Below, piece after piece: positions 47,567 to 56,454 of a stretch of 64,000 bases of DNA. The notes below the pieces were generated by a model. It was given only the letters and a program-made list of their open reading frames with translations. It had not been told where the DNA came from and did no database searches. The DNA is taken from NCBI GenBank assembly GCA_965205845.1, contig CBDBIG010000003.1, positions 124,001-188,000 on the forward strand, given 5' to 3'. The position numbers were made by a program, and so were the translations under genes. This stretch comes from CBDBIG01 sp965205845 [NCBI: bacterium] (GTDB lineage: Bacteria > SAR324). Numbering within the stretch: position 1 is the first letter of the stretch; each line of letters opens with the position of its first letter.

Positions 47567-48850
47567 ATGCACCCCTCCACTTCTGTATCTCCTCCCCAGC
47601 ATATTTGGCAGGTATTGCAAGCAAGAGGGCTTTATCGCAAATCGACCGATGCCGACGCAATGATCGCCTTGGTTGAAAAACGTGGCAAACCCATCACGGC
47701 TTACATTGGCTTTGACCCCACTGCCAACTCGTTTCATGCAGGTCATCTTGTTCCTTTAATGACGCTTATCCATTGGCAGCGCTGTGGACATCGCCCCATT
47801 GCACTGCTTGGTGGTGGTACAGCCATGATTGGCGATCCTACGGGAAAAAACGACATGCGTAAAATGCTCTCCTTAGAGCAACTGCAGTGTAATGCCGAAG
47901 GATTACGTCAGCAACTCAATAATTTGCTCGCGTTTGATGGGCCACAAGGCGCGGTGTTAGCCAACAATGCCGATTGGTTGTTGGGGTTGGGCTATGTTGA
48001 GTTTTTGCGCGACGTCGGGGTGCACTTTTCAGTGAATCGCATGCTGACCTTTGAAACATTTCGCATGCGCATGGAAGGGGGCGGGCTCTCGTTTTTAGAG
48101 TTTAATTACCCGCTGTTACAAGCTTACGATTTTTGGCAACTCAAACAACGCTATCAATGCCTTGTACAATTCGGTGGTGATGACCAATGGGCCAATATTA
48201 TTAGTGGTATCGACTTGGTACGGCGGATGGGCAAAACAACCGTGTACGGCTGGACCCTCCCTTTGCTTACCACTTCTGGCGGTAAAAAAATGGGTAAAAC
48301 CGAGCGCGGCGCACTCTGGCTTGATGCCAACAAGACTTCTCCCTACGAGTATTACCAATACTGGCTTAATGTAGATGATGATAACGTGGGTCAATGCTTA
48401 CGCTTGCTGACCTTTTTGCCCTTAGAAGAAATTCACGCTTTAGAACGGTTGGAGGGAGAAAAAATTCGGCAGGCCAAAGCCGTGCTGGCCCACCACACCT
48501 GTGCCCTTGTTCATGGGCAAGAGGAAGCTGAGAAAGCGCAAAAAGGCGCGAGGGCTTTGTTTGGTGGCAGCCATCCTGGCAACAATCCCAAAGATTTGGC
48601 ACATATCCCCAGCAGCACCGCTGCCAAAAGCAGCCTCAAAGCGGGGTTGGGGGTTTTGGCTGCCCTTGAACAAGTCGGTCTCACCCGCTCGCGAGGCGAA
48701 GCACGCCGTTTGGTACGCCAAGGTGGGGTGTTTGTAAATGGCCAACGCCTTGAAAACGAAGAAGCTGTACTAACCTTAGCCGATGTACAAGAGGGTGCAA
48801 TTTTGCTTGGTATAGGTAAAAAGAGACGCCTACGCTTGTTGGTGTGCTAA
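47567..48850 (+). CDS. tyrS: Tyrosyl-tRNA synthetase
   Basis: A 427-residue class I synthetase. The HIGH-like motif is in FDPTANSFHAGHLVPL, the substrate pocket in QLKQRYQCLVQFGGDDQWAN, and the KMSKS-like motif is KMGKTE. A C-terminal S4 RNA-binding domain (LTRSRGEARRLVRQGGVFVN) completes it. GCAAGG lies just before the ATG. Confidence 0.97.
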   Translation: MHPSTSVSPPQHIWQVLQARGLYRKSTDADAMIALVEKRGKPITAYIGFDPTANSFHAGHLVPLMTLIHWQRCGHRPIALLGGGTAMIGDPTGKNDMRKMLSLEQLQCNAEGLRQQLNNLLAFDGPQGAVLANNADWLLGLGYVEFLRDVGVHFSVNRMLTFETFRMRMEGGGLSFLEFNYPLLQAYDFWQLKQRYQCLVQFGGDDQWANIISGIDLVRRMGKTTVYGWTLPLLTTSGGKKMGKTERGALWLDANKTSPYEYYQYWLNVDDDNVGQCLRLLTFLPLEEIHALERLEGEKIRQAKAVLAHHTCALVHGQEEAEKAQKGARALFGGSHPGNNPKDLAHIPSSTAAKSSLKAGLGVLAALEQVGLTRSRGEARRLVRQGGVFVNGQRLENEEAVLTLADVQEGAILLGIGKKRRLRLLVC

Positions 48851-49621
48851 CACGGCGTTTGACAGGCAAGCGTTTATCGCAATCAGAGCGAAGTGGCCAA
48901 TGGGGTGATTGAAGGCCTATAAGGGGAGGGAGGTGGGGATATCCTCATTGGAGGTGCTGAGCACGCTTGGCTTGAGGGCATGCGCCATGGCGATCATCTG
49001 CGGCCTTACTCGAGAGTTTATCGCTGTCAAAGAAGAGCATCTTTCCACTTGGTGGGGCTTGATAAAACACAAACATGCGGATTGCCGCTCGTGTCCCATC
49101 AACAAAGGCTTGGCAAATTGTGTGAGGTTTTTTTAAGGCAGCAACCTGTTGCGTACAAAACAAAATGCTACGCGCTGTGCAAGGCGTAAACACGCGTATG
49201 CTCGAGGCAGCGGCATCCAAGTACTCAAAAGGTTTTCCCTTTGGGGTTTTTAATGTTACGGTGCCGCGGGATTTTTTTATGGCGCAGAGCGGGTTTTTAA
49301 GCGGACAATTTTTGACACACCACAATATATTCACTGCTCATGGTGGCCTCCTTTTGCCCCGCCTTATTCGATGGTGAATAAGGCGTAAACACGCGTATGC
49401 TCGAGGCAGCGGCATCCAAGTACTCAAAAGGTTTTACCTTTGGGGGTTTTTAATGTTACGGTGCCGCGGGATTTTTTTATGGCGCAGAGCGGGTTTTTAA
49501 GCGGACAATTTTTGACACACCACAATATATTCACTGCTCATGGTGGCCTCCTTTTGCCCCGCCTTATTCGATGGTGAATTGCGCATGGGCATTCTTTTGT
49601 TCGAGATTGTCCGTTGATAGG
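48851..49621. other. Spacer with 199-bp duplication
   Basis: No intact gene is seen. On the minus strand a frame beginning MNILWCVKNCPL... overlaps both copies of the 199-bp repeat and may be the remains of a short gene, but it is not convincing. Confidence 0.45.
49181..49578. repeat. 199-bp tandem duplication
   Basis: Two units of about 199 bp (49181-49379 and 49380-49578), starting AAGGCGTAAACACGCGTATG and ending in GATGGTGAAT. The two copies differ by a base substitution and a single-base length change near 49255/49440, so the event is recent but not brand new. Confidence 0.92.
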
Positions 49622-50501
49622 TTACCCGATGTTGTAAAAATTGACTGTCGCAAAGCAAATCAGCGGCATCTCTCCCCCATGATAAGAAATACCGTATTTA
49701 TTTTTTAGCGCTTTATCCGTTGAGTGGGCAATTTCCAGTAACAATTTCCACTTATACGTTTGTCCCGCTCTTTCTCTTAACGATGTTTTAAGGGATAAGA
49801 TCATCATTTTTTTTGTTTCACGGTGTACAATCACCAAATCACAATCGGGATTTTGCGTTTCTCCCGCAACGTGAATGGTAAACGCTTCGTCAAACTGGTT
49901 TAAAGCACTTTGCTTGCTGATGATAGAGATATTGTTGGATATGTTTCCGGATTCTTTATTTTTGATAAAAATGTAGGTAATCAGGTACTGCAAACATGTT
50001 GCCCGCGATGGATTTTCTTGTTTGGGCAATATCCTTAATTTCCCCATCTTGCAAACGCTTTGCTAAAATGGCTTCCACATCTACTCTAGCATGCAGCATA
50101 AAGTCATGAATGTGGTTAAAAGCCTCTTTGATGGTTTGCTTAAGGGGCACCTTGGGTTGGGCAGGAAATTTTTCCACATGCAGCATAAAGTCATGAATGT
50201 GGTTAAAAGCCTCTTTGATGGTTTGCTTAAGGGGCACCTTGGGTTGGGCAGGAAATTTTTCCACATGCAGCATAAAGTCATGAATGTGGTTAAAAGCCTC
50301 TTTGATGGTTTGCTTAAGGGGCACCTTGGGTTGGGCAGGAAATTTTTCCACATGCAGCATAAAGTCATGAATGTGGTTAAAAGCCTCTTTGATGGTTTGC
50401 TTAAGGGGCACCTTGGGTTGGGCAGGAAATTTTTCCAATTGTGCAATAGGCGGCCCCATATAATAAGCGTTTTCTATTTTTGTGAGTTCCTTAGCTTTCA
50501 T
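49622..50501 (-). pseudogene. Frameshifted, repeat-expanded type II restriction endonuclease (BsaWI-like)
   Basis: Two overlapping minus-strand frames make one protein broken by a frameshift near 49980-50040. The first part (MKAKELTKIENAYYMGPPIA...) contains four in-frame copies of a 29-residue block beginning VEKFPAQPKVPLKQTIKEAF. The second part ends in a nuclease core: NPDCDLVIVHRETKKMMILS followed by LKTSLRERAGQTYKWKLLLE, a PD-(D/E)xK-like pattern that I associate with BsaWI-type restriction enzymes. No methyltransferase gene is nearby, which is consistent with an inactivated orphan. A single repeat copy would restore an ordinary N-terminal length. Confidence 0.7.
50091..50440. repeat. 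87-bp tandem repeat, four copies, inside a coding region
   Basis: Four almost identical 87-bp units (each with ATGCAGCATAAAGTCATGAA) inside the broken restriction endonuclease gene. The unit is exactly 29 codons, so the reading frame is preserved through the array. Confidence 0.95.
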
Positions 50502-50579
50502 CTGATATATTGCTGTCCATTGTTTTCCTCAAAAACGCCTTTGAATCCAATTGCTGGATTTGAAATTAGATGCCAGCAC

Positions 50580-50660
50580 TCAGGGTGAGGGCCACCTTGA
50601 GGAAGGTCTTATTTTTCGCCAGGGTGAGGACCACCTTGAGGAAAGCCTTGTTTTTCGGCC
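50580..50660. repeat. 41-bp duplication at the 3' end of the DUF971 gene
   Basis: The last about 41 bp of the DUF971 gene, including its stop, are copied just beyond it; each copy contains CAGGGTGAGG and CCACCTTGAGGAA. The two copies differ at three positions, one of which is in the coding copy. Confidence 0.75.
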
Positions 50661-50971
50661 TCATCATACAAACTGCGTAAGCGCCTAAAAGGAAAAATGC
50701 CCGAGCTGTGACCATCGCTAAAACTAAGGCGCAGCGCATACACGCCCACATACTCAGCCTTGGTTAGGGCAATGTTGGCTGCAATGGTTTCTTCTTTTAG
50801 TACTTTTTTTCCGCTTAATTCATCCACGCAATGGGCGCACGCGCAGGCATTGCGTAGCATCCGAAACGGGTAGTGAGTTTGCTTGCCGTCGCGCCAGGCA
50901 ATCTGCAAATCCTGCTGAAAAGTCACATCGCTTGGGCGTGCAGGGTTTGGCTTAAGGTGTAGTTTTACCAT
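50609..50971 (-). CDS. DUF971 (gamma-butyrobetaine hydroxylase-like N-terminal) protein
   Basis: A 120-residue protein consisting of the DUF971/GBBH-like domain alone: LQIAWRDGKQTHYPFRMLR, the zinc-type cluster NACACAHCVDELSGKK and GVYALRLSFSDGHSSGIFPF. In larger enzymes this domain precedes a dioxygenase; as a stand-alone protein its role is unknown, with metal binding through the Cys/His set. The ATG at 50971 removes an upstream frame lacking homology. The C-terminus ends in FPQGGPHPGEK within a small tandem duplication. Confidence 0.85.
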   Translation of the reverse strand: MVKLHLKPNPARPSDVTFQQDLQIAWRDGKQTHYPFRMLRNACACAHCVDELSGKKVLKEETIAANIALTKAEYVGVYALRLSFSDGHSSGIFPFRRLRSLYDEAEKQGFPQGGPHPGEK

Positions 50972-51033
50972 AGGGCGGGGCCTTTTGGAGTAAGGCGTGG
51001 TTCGAAGATAAAGGCAAGCACCCTCTTTATAGG

Positions 51034-51483
51034 CTACGGGTGCATCATCTGTAATTCTGTGCGCGAAGAAATACGGTAAACGGCGGTTCCCATGGCACAC
51101 ACAGTCTCTTTTTGCGCTACACGAAGTTCGATGCTAACCACAAATAACCTCCGCCCCCTACGCAATACCTTGCCAAACACTTCAAAAGCATCACCTCGGG
51201 CAGGGTTCAAATAATCTACGCGCAAATCAACGGTATGAATTCCTGGCAAAGGCTCCTCTGGGGCATAGCCAGCATAGGCAGCAACCGCCCCCACGGCATC
51301 AAGGGCGGTGGCCAGTACGCCACCATGGAGCATGCCTTGGCGGAAATCCCCCGCCAGTTGTGGAGCAAAGGCAAAACCTGCCTTGACGTTGCCTTCACCC
51401 AGTTCTATCAGGCGCAAGCCAATGACACGGTTAAAGGGAATCCATTCTTCCAAAAAAAGGCGCAGTAGCTCGTGGCGCTCCAT
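51034..51483 (-). CDS. PaaI-type hotdog thioesterase
   Basis: About 149 residues with the hotdog fold. The family block GMLHGGVLATALDAVGAVAA holds the active-site region, and HTVDLRVDYLNPARGDAFEV follows. These enzymes hydrolyse acyl-CoA thioesters, often aromatic or medium-chain. The ATG at 51483 is preferred to a TTG at 51504. It lies 67 bp after thrC on the same strand and may be co-transcribed. Confidence 0.9.
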   Translation of the reverse strand: MERHELLRLFLEEWIPFNRVIGLRLIELGEGNVKAGFAFAPQLAGDFRQGMLHGGVLATALDAVGAVAAYAGYAPEEPLPGIHTVDLRVDYLNPARGDAFEVFGKVLRRGRRLFVVSIELRVAQKETVCAMGTAVYRISSRTELQMMHP

Positions 51484-51538
51484 GGCCAATGGTGTGTTTT
51501 TCAAGGAAAACCTCTCTCAAAAAAATGCTGTTAAAGGG

Positions 51539-51563
51539 AAAAACCTTGTACTACAAAGGTTTA
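51539..51563 (-). terminator. Terminator overlapping the thrC stop
   Basis: On the minus strand AAACCTTTGT and ACAAGGTTT form a hairpin that includes the TAG stop and ends in a short T-run. It may only reduce read-through into the thioesterase gene. Confidence 0.5.
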
Positions 51564-52957
51564 TAACTGCTTTCAATCGCATTTTGAATGGCCTGAGGGG
51601 TACACTCTAGCTGGGTGAGTTTGGTCTCAAGGGCAGACAGCGCTTCTAACTCTGGCGGTGGTTTAGGTGGCGGGTGGCCCAGTGCTTTTTCAATCGCTTC
51701 AGGAAATTTTCCCGCATGCGCCGTTGCCATCAAGACGCTTGGGAACGGGGTTTGCTCGGTTTTTTTGAGGGCACTCCATCCTATAGCACTGTGGGGGTCT
51801 AACAGCACATGGTGGCTCTGGTATACCTCGCGAATGGCGGCCAGGTTATCCTCGTTGCTCACGCTGATAGCATGAAAGTCTTTTTGCATTTTGGCCAAGG
51901 GTCCCTTGGGCAGCATAAAGCCATTTTGCATGTTCTGCACCCACTGGGATACTGTGGTTGGTTGGTTGCCACTTAGCTCATATAAATAGCGCTCAAAATT
52001 GCTGGGGGCTTGTATATCCATAGAGGGGCTATGGGTTTTCTTGGTTGCCATGCTTTGGCAATAACCCTGATTGACCGCTTTTTCCAAAAAAGCGTTGAGG
52101 TTACACGCTGCCAAAATGGGTGCGATGGGCAGGCCCATCCGCATGGCCAAATGCCCCGCCCAGGCGTGGCCAAAATTGCCCGAAGGCACACAAAAGCGCA
52201 CCAAATCCCCCATTTTCATCCCAGGGGTCTTTTCAAGCACGCGAAAGTAGGCGTAGAAAAAATAAGCGCATTGCACCATGACCCGCACAAAGTTAATGGA
52301 GTTAATGGCTGCAAGTTTGTATTTTTTGGCAAAGGGCTGTTGAACAAACAAAGCTTTCACCACCGCTTGGCAAGCGTCGAAATCCCCCTCAATGGCAATG
52401 GCATGGGTGTTGGTGTAAGGAGCACAGGTCATTTGACGTTCCACCAGGGGGCCAATGCGCCCTTTGGGGTACAAAATAAACACCTCAATCCCTTGCCTAT
52501 CTCCTAACGCATGAATCGCCGCCGCACCTGTATCCCCTGAAGTCGCTCCCAACACCGTCATGTTTTCCCCCGTACGGGAAAGGGCATGCTCAAACAAGCG
52601 TCCTAGCAGCTGCATTGCGACATCCTTAAAGGCAAAGGTCGGCCCATGAAATAGTTCGCAAACCCATGTATTGCCTACTTGGCATAGGGGGGTTATCTCG
52701 GGGTGTCTAAATTGCGTGTAACTGGCTTTGGTCAGTTGTTGCCACAAATCTAACGCAAAGGTGTCATCGCTATACAAACTGCCAATTTCGGCCATAATTT
52801 GGGACAAACCTTGGCGGTGCCATTGTGCCAGGCGGGCGGTTATTTGGGGAACGGATTGGGGCAAAAACAAACCACCATCTGCAGCCAAACCCCTTAAAAG
52901 AGCCGTTTCAAAATTAACCGTTGTCTTCCCATCCCCCCTTGTACTATAATAGCGCAT
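51551..52957 (-). CDS. thrC: Threonine synthase
   Basis: A 468-residue PLP enzyme converting O-phosphohomoserine to threonine. The cofactor Lys lies in HGPTFAFKDVAMQLLGRL, the phosphate-binding loop is GATSGDTGAAAIHAL, and GLAADGGLFLPQSVPQ and SGNFGHAWAGHLA are family blocks. Length is normal for the longer bacterial form. Confidence 0.96.
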   Translation of the reverse strand: MRYYSTRGDGKTTVNFETALLRGLAADGGLFLPQSVPQITARLAQWHRQGLSQIMAEIGSLYSDDTFALDLWQQLTKASYTQFRHPEITPLCQVGNTWVCELFHGPTFAFKDVAMQLLGRLFEHALSRTGENMTVLGATSGDTGAAAIHALGDRQGIEVFILYPKGRIGPLVERQMTCAPYTNTHAIAIEGDFDACQAVVKALFVQQPFAKKYKLAAINSINFVRVMVQCAYFFYAYFRVLEKTPGMKMGDLVRFCVPSGNFGHAWAGHLAMRMGLPIAPILAACNLNAFLEKAVNQGYCQSMATKKTHSPSMDIQAPSNFERYLYELSGNQPTTVSQWVQNMQNGFMLPKGPLAKMQKDFHAISVSNEDNLAAIREVYQSHHVLLDPHSAIGWSALKKTEQTPFPSVLMATAHAGKFPEAIEKALGHPPPKPPPELEALSALETKLTQLECTPQAIQNAIESSYKPL

Positions 52958-53043
52958 CGCTTTTCGTCTTGCTTATGATGGGTTTGTTTCGCCTTAGCAG
53001 GTAAAAGGCAGGGCATTTTTTGTACAAGGTTGCGCTCGCTATC

Positions 53044-53511
53044 ATGTTGCAGTTATCTGAGAAGCAAATTGAGCAGCGGCTTGAGACTTTCCCGTCAAAA
53101 TGCCGCCAAGCCGGGCTTAGGGTAACACAGCAAAGGGCGTTGGTCTACAGCGCACTGGCTACCACCAATATGCACCCCACTGCAGAGGAAGTACAGCAGC
53201 GGATTGTATGCCATAAAGATGACCTGCCTTCATTGGGTACAGTCTATAAAATTTTAGACGCATTTTGCAGCAAAGATATTATTCGTAAAGTGGCAACCAA
53301 GGAACAGGCAGCACGTTATGATGCCAACTGCCTGAGGCACCAACACCTTCATTGCAGCCATTGCGATGGTTTGTTTGATTTTGAAATGAGCATTGAGCCA
53401 GTGTTAAAGGCTGCCCCCGAAAGTCCGTTTGAGATTCATAACGTGCAGATTGTTTGCCAGGGCCTTTGCACAAACTGTCAATCTAAACCACGCACCGCAC
53501 TCACCTCTTGA
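53044..53511 (+). CDS. Fur/PerR/Zur-family transcriptional regulator
   Basis: A 155-residue regulator with an N-terminal winged helix (GLRVTQQRALVYSALATTNM, HPTAEEVQQRI) and a C-terminal metal-binding domain: LRHQHLHCSHCDGLFDFE supplies His/Cys ligands, and CQGLCTNCQSK a CxxC zinc site. Fur relatives respond to iron, zinc, manganese or peroxide; residues alone do not decide which, although the two cysteine pairs favour a structural zinc. The ATG at 53044 is chosen over a TTG at 53020. It is convergent with hisF. Confidence 0.92.
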   Translation: MLQLSEKQIEQRLETFPSKCRQAGLRVTQQRALVYSALATTNMHPTAEEVQQRIVCHKDDLPSLGTVYKILDAFCSKDIIRKVATKEQAARYDANCLRHQHLHCSHCDGLFDFEMSIEPVLKAAPESPFEIHNVQIVCQGLCTNCQSKPRTALTS

Positions 53512-53583
53512 GTGAAGCGCTTATTCTTCTCAAAGGGAAAAACAAGAGGCTTTTGGGGATTCGGTTTTCCTCCTCCCCGTTTT

Positions 53584-54363
53584 TTAAAGGGGTGGGCGCA
53601 GGCATACCTTTCTTTGAATGAGCCAGTGTTTCAGACTGGGCACATCCCACTCTCCAAAATGAAAAATGGAGGCTGCCAATGCGGCATCGGCACTTCCTTG
53701 CTCGAATACGCTCAAAAAATGTTCTGGGCTGCCTCCGCCACCTGAAGCAATTACGGGGATATTGAGCGTGTGACTCATGGCTGCGGTGATCTTGAGGTCG
53801 AAACCGCTTTTTGAGCCATCTCGATCCATGCTGGTTAGCAAAATTTCACCTGCCCCACGCCTCTCCACTTCCTTTCCCCATGCCAAGGCATCGAGCCCTG
53901 TTGGATTGCGCCCGCCGTGGGTAAAGACCTCCCAACCCCAGGGCTGCTGCTTCACATCCATCGCGACAACGATGCATTGGGATCCAAAGCGCTGCGCTGC
54001 CCGAGAAACAAGGTTGGGATTTTTCACCGCTGCGGTATTGATACTCACCTTGTCTGCGCCGGTACTCACAATGCGATGCACATCTTCCACGCTGTTAATT
54101 CCGCCGCCAATGGTAAAAGGAATAAACAGTGCGCGCGCGAGGTTCGCCGCCAATTTTAGGGTAAGGGCGCGCCCTTCATGGCTGGCCGTGATATCCAAAA
54201 ACACCAGCTCATCGGCGGATTGCGCATTATAGCGTGCAGCCAGTTCTAAAGGGTCGCCTGCATCGCGCAAGCCCTCAAACTCAACGCCTTTTACCACCCG
54301 CCCATTTTTTATATCCAAGCAGGGGATAATGCGCTTGGCAGCACCTTTTTTGGTTAGCATCAT
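53584..54363 (-). CDS. hisF: Imidazole glycerol phosphate synthase, cyclase subunit
   Basis: A 259-residue TIM barrel for histidine synthesis. The catalytic aspartates lie in [12 protein letters not shown] and VAMDVKQQ. It works with the glutaminase HisH, which is not in the window. It follows hisA with a 33-bp gap; the pair sits away from the rest of the his operon, behind the ribosomal protein genes. Confidence 0.97.
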   Translation of the reverse strand: MMLTKKGAAKRIIPCLDIKNGRVVKGVEFEGLRDAGDPLELAARYNAQSADELVFLDITASHEGRALTLKLAANLARALFIPFTIGGGINSVEDVHRIVSTGADKVSINTAAVKNPNLVSRAAQRFGSQCIVVAMDVKQQPWGWEVFTHGGRNPTGLDALAWGKEVERRGAGEILLTSMDRDGSKSGFDLKITAAMSHTLNIPVIASGGGGSPEHFLSVFEQGSADAALAASIFHFGEWDVPSLKHWLIQRKVCLRPPL

Positions 54364-54396
54364 GGGGTGTCGTCACGGTTACCCTGAATCGTTGCC

Positions 54397-55137
54397 TCAT
54401 GAAAGCAGCTTTTTGGAATACTCCCTCAATTCCTCTAAAGTCACATCGCCAGTGTACAAGGCCTTACCCACAATGGCTTTATCGACTCCCAGTGTCTCAA
54501 GCAGCGATAATTGTTTTAAATCTTCCTTATTGCGAACACCACCCGAGGCGGTAATGTGCATGCCAGTCCCTTTGGCAAGGGCTACAATGGCTTCAATGTT
54601 GGGACCAGACAACATGCCATCACGGGAAATATCGGTAAACACAATGCGATCAATCCCAAAATCCTTCCAATACAAGGCAAACTCGACGGCACTTTGATGG
54701 GTTTTTTCCGTCCAGCCCAGTGCAGCCACCATCCCTTCATGCACATCAGCACCTAACTGAATTCGATCCCGATGTTTGTGGAGTACTTTTTTTAACCCTT
54801 CTGGATGGTACACAGCCATTGTGGTAACCACCACTTGGTCCACACCAAAGGCGAGCATGCTTTCAATGGCATGGGCTGTACGCAAGCCGCCCCCTACTTG
54901 AATAGGAATGCTAATTTGCCTGCATATGTCACGAATCACCTCAACATTGGGAGAGCCACCTTTTTGCAAAAAAGCCCCATCGAGGTCAACAATGTGCAGG
55001 GCTTGTGCACCAGCAGATACAAACTTCTGGGCTGTTTTTAGCGGATTATCGCTATAAACCGTTTCTTCCTCTGCACGCCCTTGACGCAGCCTCACACACA
55101 TTCCACGGCGTAAATCAATGGCTGGAATCGCAAGCAT
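54397..55137 (-). CDS. hisA: ProFAR isomerase (phosphoribosylformimino-5-aminoimidazole carboxamide isomerase)
   Basis: A 246-residue TIM barrel acting one step before HisF. The ATG at 55137 gives MLAIPAIDLRRG, with the first catalytic Asp, and LGADVHEGMVAALGW holds the second. Histidine pathway partner to hisF downstream. Confidence 0.96.
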   Translation of the reverse strand: MLAIPAIDLRRGMCVRLRQGRAEEETVYSDNPLKTAQKFVSAGAQALHIVDLDGAFLQKGGSPNVEVIRDICRQISIPIQVGGGLRTAHAIESMLAFGVDQVVVTTMAVYHPEGLKKVLHKHRDRIQLGADVHEGMVAALGWTEKTHQSAVEFALYWKDFGIDRIVFTDISRDGMLSGPNIEAIVALAKGTGMHITASGGVRNKEDLKQLSLLETLGVDKAIVGKALYTGDVTLEELREYSKKLLS

Positions 55138-55207
55138 CACGCACCACACACAATAAAAACAGCGCCCAAAAGGCACAAAAAGGAACAAGAGCATCCTTAC
55201 GTTTCAA

Positions 55208-55301
55208 AAGGATGACGCGAGGGACGACACTTTAGCCGCACACGTTGCAAACCCAAAGTGATGACGCGAGGGACGACACTTCAGCCGCACACGTTGCAAG
55301 G
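55208..55301. repeat. 49-bp tandem duplication downstream of rpsI
   Basis: The block GATGACGCGAGGGACGACAC occurs at 55210 and 55259 and continues into AGCCGCACACGTTGCAA in both copies, with one T/C difference. It lies between rpsI and hisA. Confidence 0.8.
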
Positions 55302-55303
55302 GT

Positions 55304-55702
55304 TTAGCGCTTCGAAAATTGATACTGTTTGCGTGCTTTGGGCTGGCCATATTTTTTGCGTTCAACCTTACGCGCATCCCGGGTTAAGTACCCCGCTTTT
55401 TTAAGCACTGGGCGAAACTCCGCATCTGGAGCAAGCTGCAAAGCACGGGCAAGCCCGTGACGAATGGCTTGGGACTGCCCCGTAATGCCACCGCCCTTTA
55501 CACGGGCCACGACATTGTATTGTTCCTGGGTTTCCGTCACTTGCAAGGGCTGCATCACCGTTTCCCACTGGTCGACATCGCCAAAATATTCTTTTAAGGC
55601 CTTACCATTAACCAAAATTTGGCCACCACCGGGCATCACGCGCACACGGGCAATGGCATTTTTACGTTTTCCTGTGCCGTAAAGCAGTTGAGGATTATTC
55701 AT
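55304..55702 (-). CDS. rpsI: 30S ribosomal protein S9
   Basis: A 132-residue protein: YGTGKRKNAIARVRV at the start, GGGITGQSQAIRHGLARAL and the basic C-terminal KKYGQPKARKQYQFSKR that reaches the P-site tRNA. The ATG at 55702 is chosen; the longer frame runs into the duplicated segment upstream. It follows rplM with an enlarged gap because of that duplication. Confidence 0.97.
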   Translation of the reverse strand: MNNPQLLYGTGKRKNAIARVRVMPGGGQILVNGKALKEYFGDVDQWETVMQPLQVTETQEQYNVVARVKGGGITGQSQAIRHGLARALQLAPDAEFRPVLKKAGYLTRDARKVERKKYGQPKARKQYQFSKR

Positions 55703-55873
55703 GGGCGTTCTAAAACTCGATTCATCCTTTTCAAAAAGCGTGCGGTTTTTTTTCAATGGCGTATGGCATTTTTACGTTTTCCTGTGCCGTAAAGCAGTTG
55801 AGGATTATTCATGGGCGTTCTAAAACTCGATTCATCCTTTTCAAAAAGCGTGCGGTTTTTTTTCAATGGCGTA
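55652..55873. repeat. 110-bp tandem duplication across the rplM-rpsI junction
   Basis: Two near-identical units of 110 bp (the block GCATTTTTACGTTTTCC starts at 55656 and 55766). The left copy contains the first codons of rpsI, and the right copy the same sequence ending in the rplM C-terminus. A truncated copy of the rpsI start with its ATG thus lies between the two genes. Confidence 0.92.
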
Positions 55874-56308
55874 AGGAATTGGGTTTTGTGCTTCATGGGG
55901 GTGTTCATCCCCTGCGTACAGTTTAAGTTTGCCCAGCATACCCCGCCCCAAAATCGTTTTGGGTAACATCCGCTTTACGGCCAAGCGCAAAGGCTCAAGG
56001 GGCTTTTTTTCAAACAACATGGCAGCATTGGCTGCTTTAAGGCCACCGGGCCACCCCGTATGGTGGTAGTACATTTTATCGCGCATCTTGGCTCCGGTGA
56101 GTTTAACCTTATCCGCGTTAATTACCACCACAAAATCCCCCACGTCAACATGAGGGGTAAAAAAGGGCTTATGCTTGCCACGCAACAAAATGGCGAGCTG
56201 ACTGGCAACACGCCCCAACGCCCTGTCTTTTGCATCCACCAGTAACCATTTAGGGGCATAAGGGCGGTGGGGGCGCAAATCTTGTGCGCGAACAAATGGG
56301 GTTTTCAT
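55841..56308 (-). CDS. rplM: 50S ribosomal protein L13
   Basis: A 155-residue ribosomal protein with [19 protein letters not shown], the segment [30 protein letters not shown], and [20 protein letters not shown]. The ATG at 56308 starts [16 protein letters not shown], an N-terminus less like the usual one. The last codons lie within the 110-bp duplication. Confidence 0.97.
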   Translation of the reverse strand: MKTPFVRAQDLRPHRPYAPKWLLVDAKDRALGRVASQLAILLRGKHKPFFTPHVDVGDFVVVINADKVKLTGAKMRDKMYYHHTGWPGGLKAANAAMLFEKKPLEPLRLAVKRMLPKTILGRGMLGKLKLYAGDEHPHEAQNPIPYAIEKKPHAF

Positions 56309-56454
56309 GGGCTCGTATACCACAGTTTTTCAAAATGGGGGGTTTAGAAACACGGACCTGCTCGCTTGCCAACAGGTACCAATGCGGTCATAACAAAGGA
56401 CTCGAAGATGACAATCATACGCCAATGCTGCCATAATTCAAGCTCCATTTCGTC

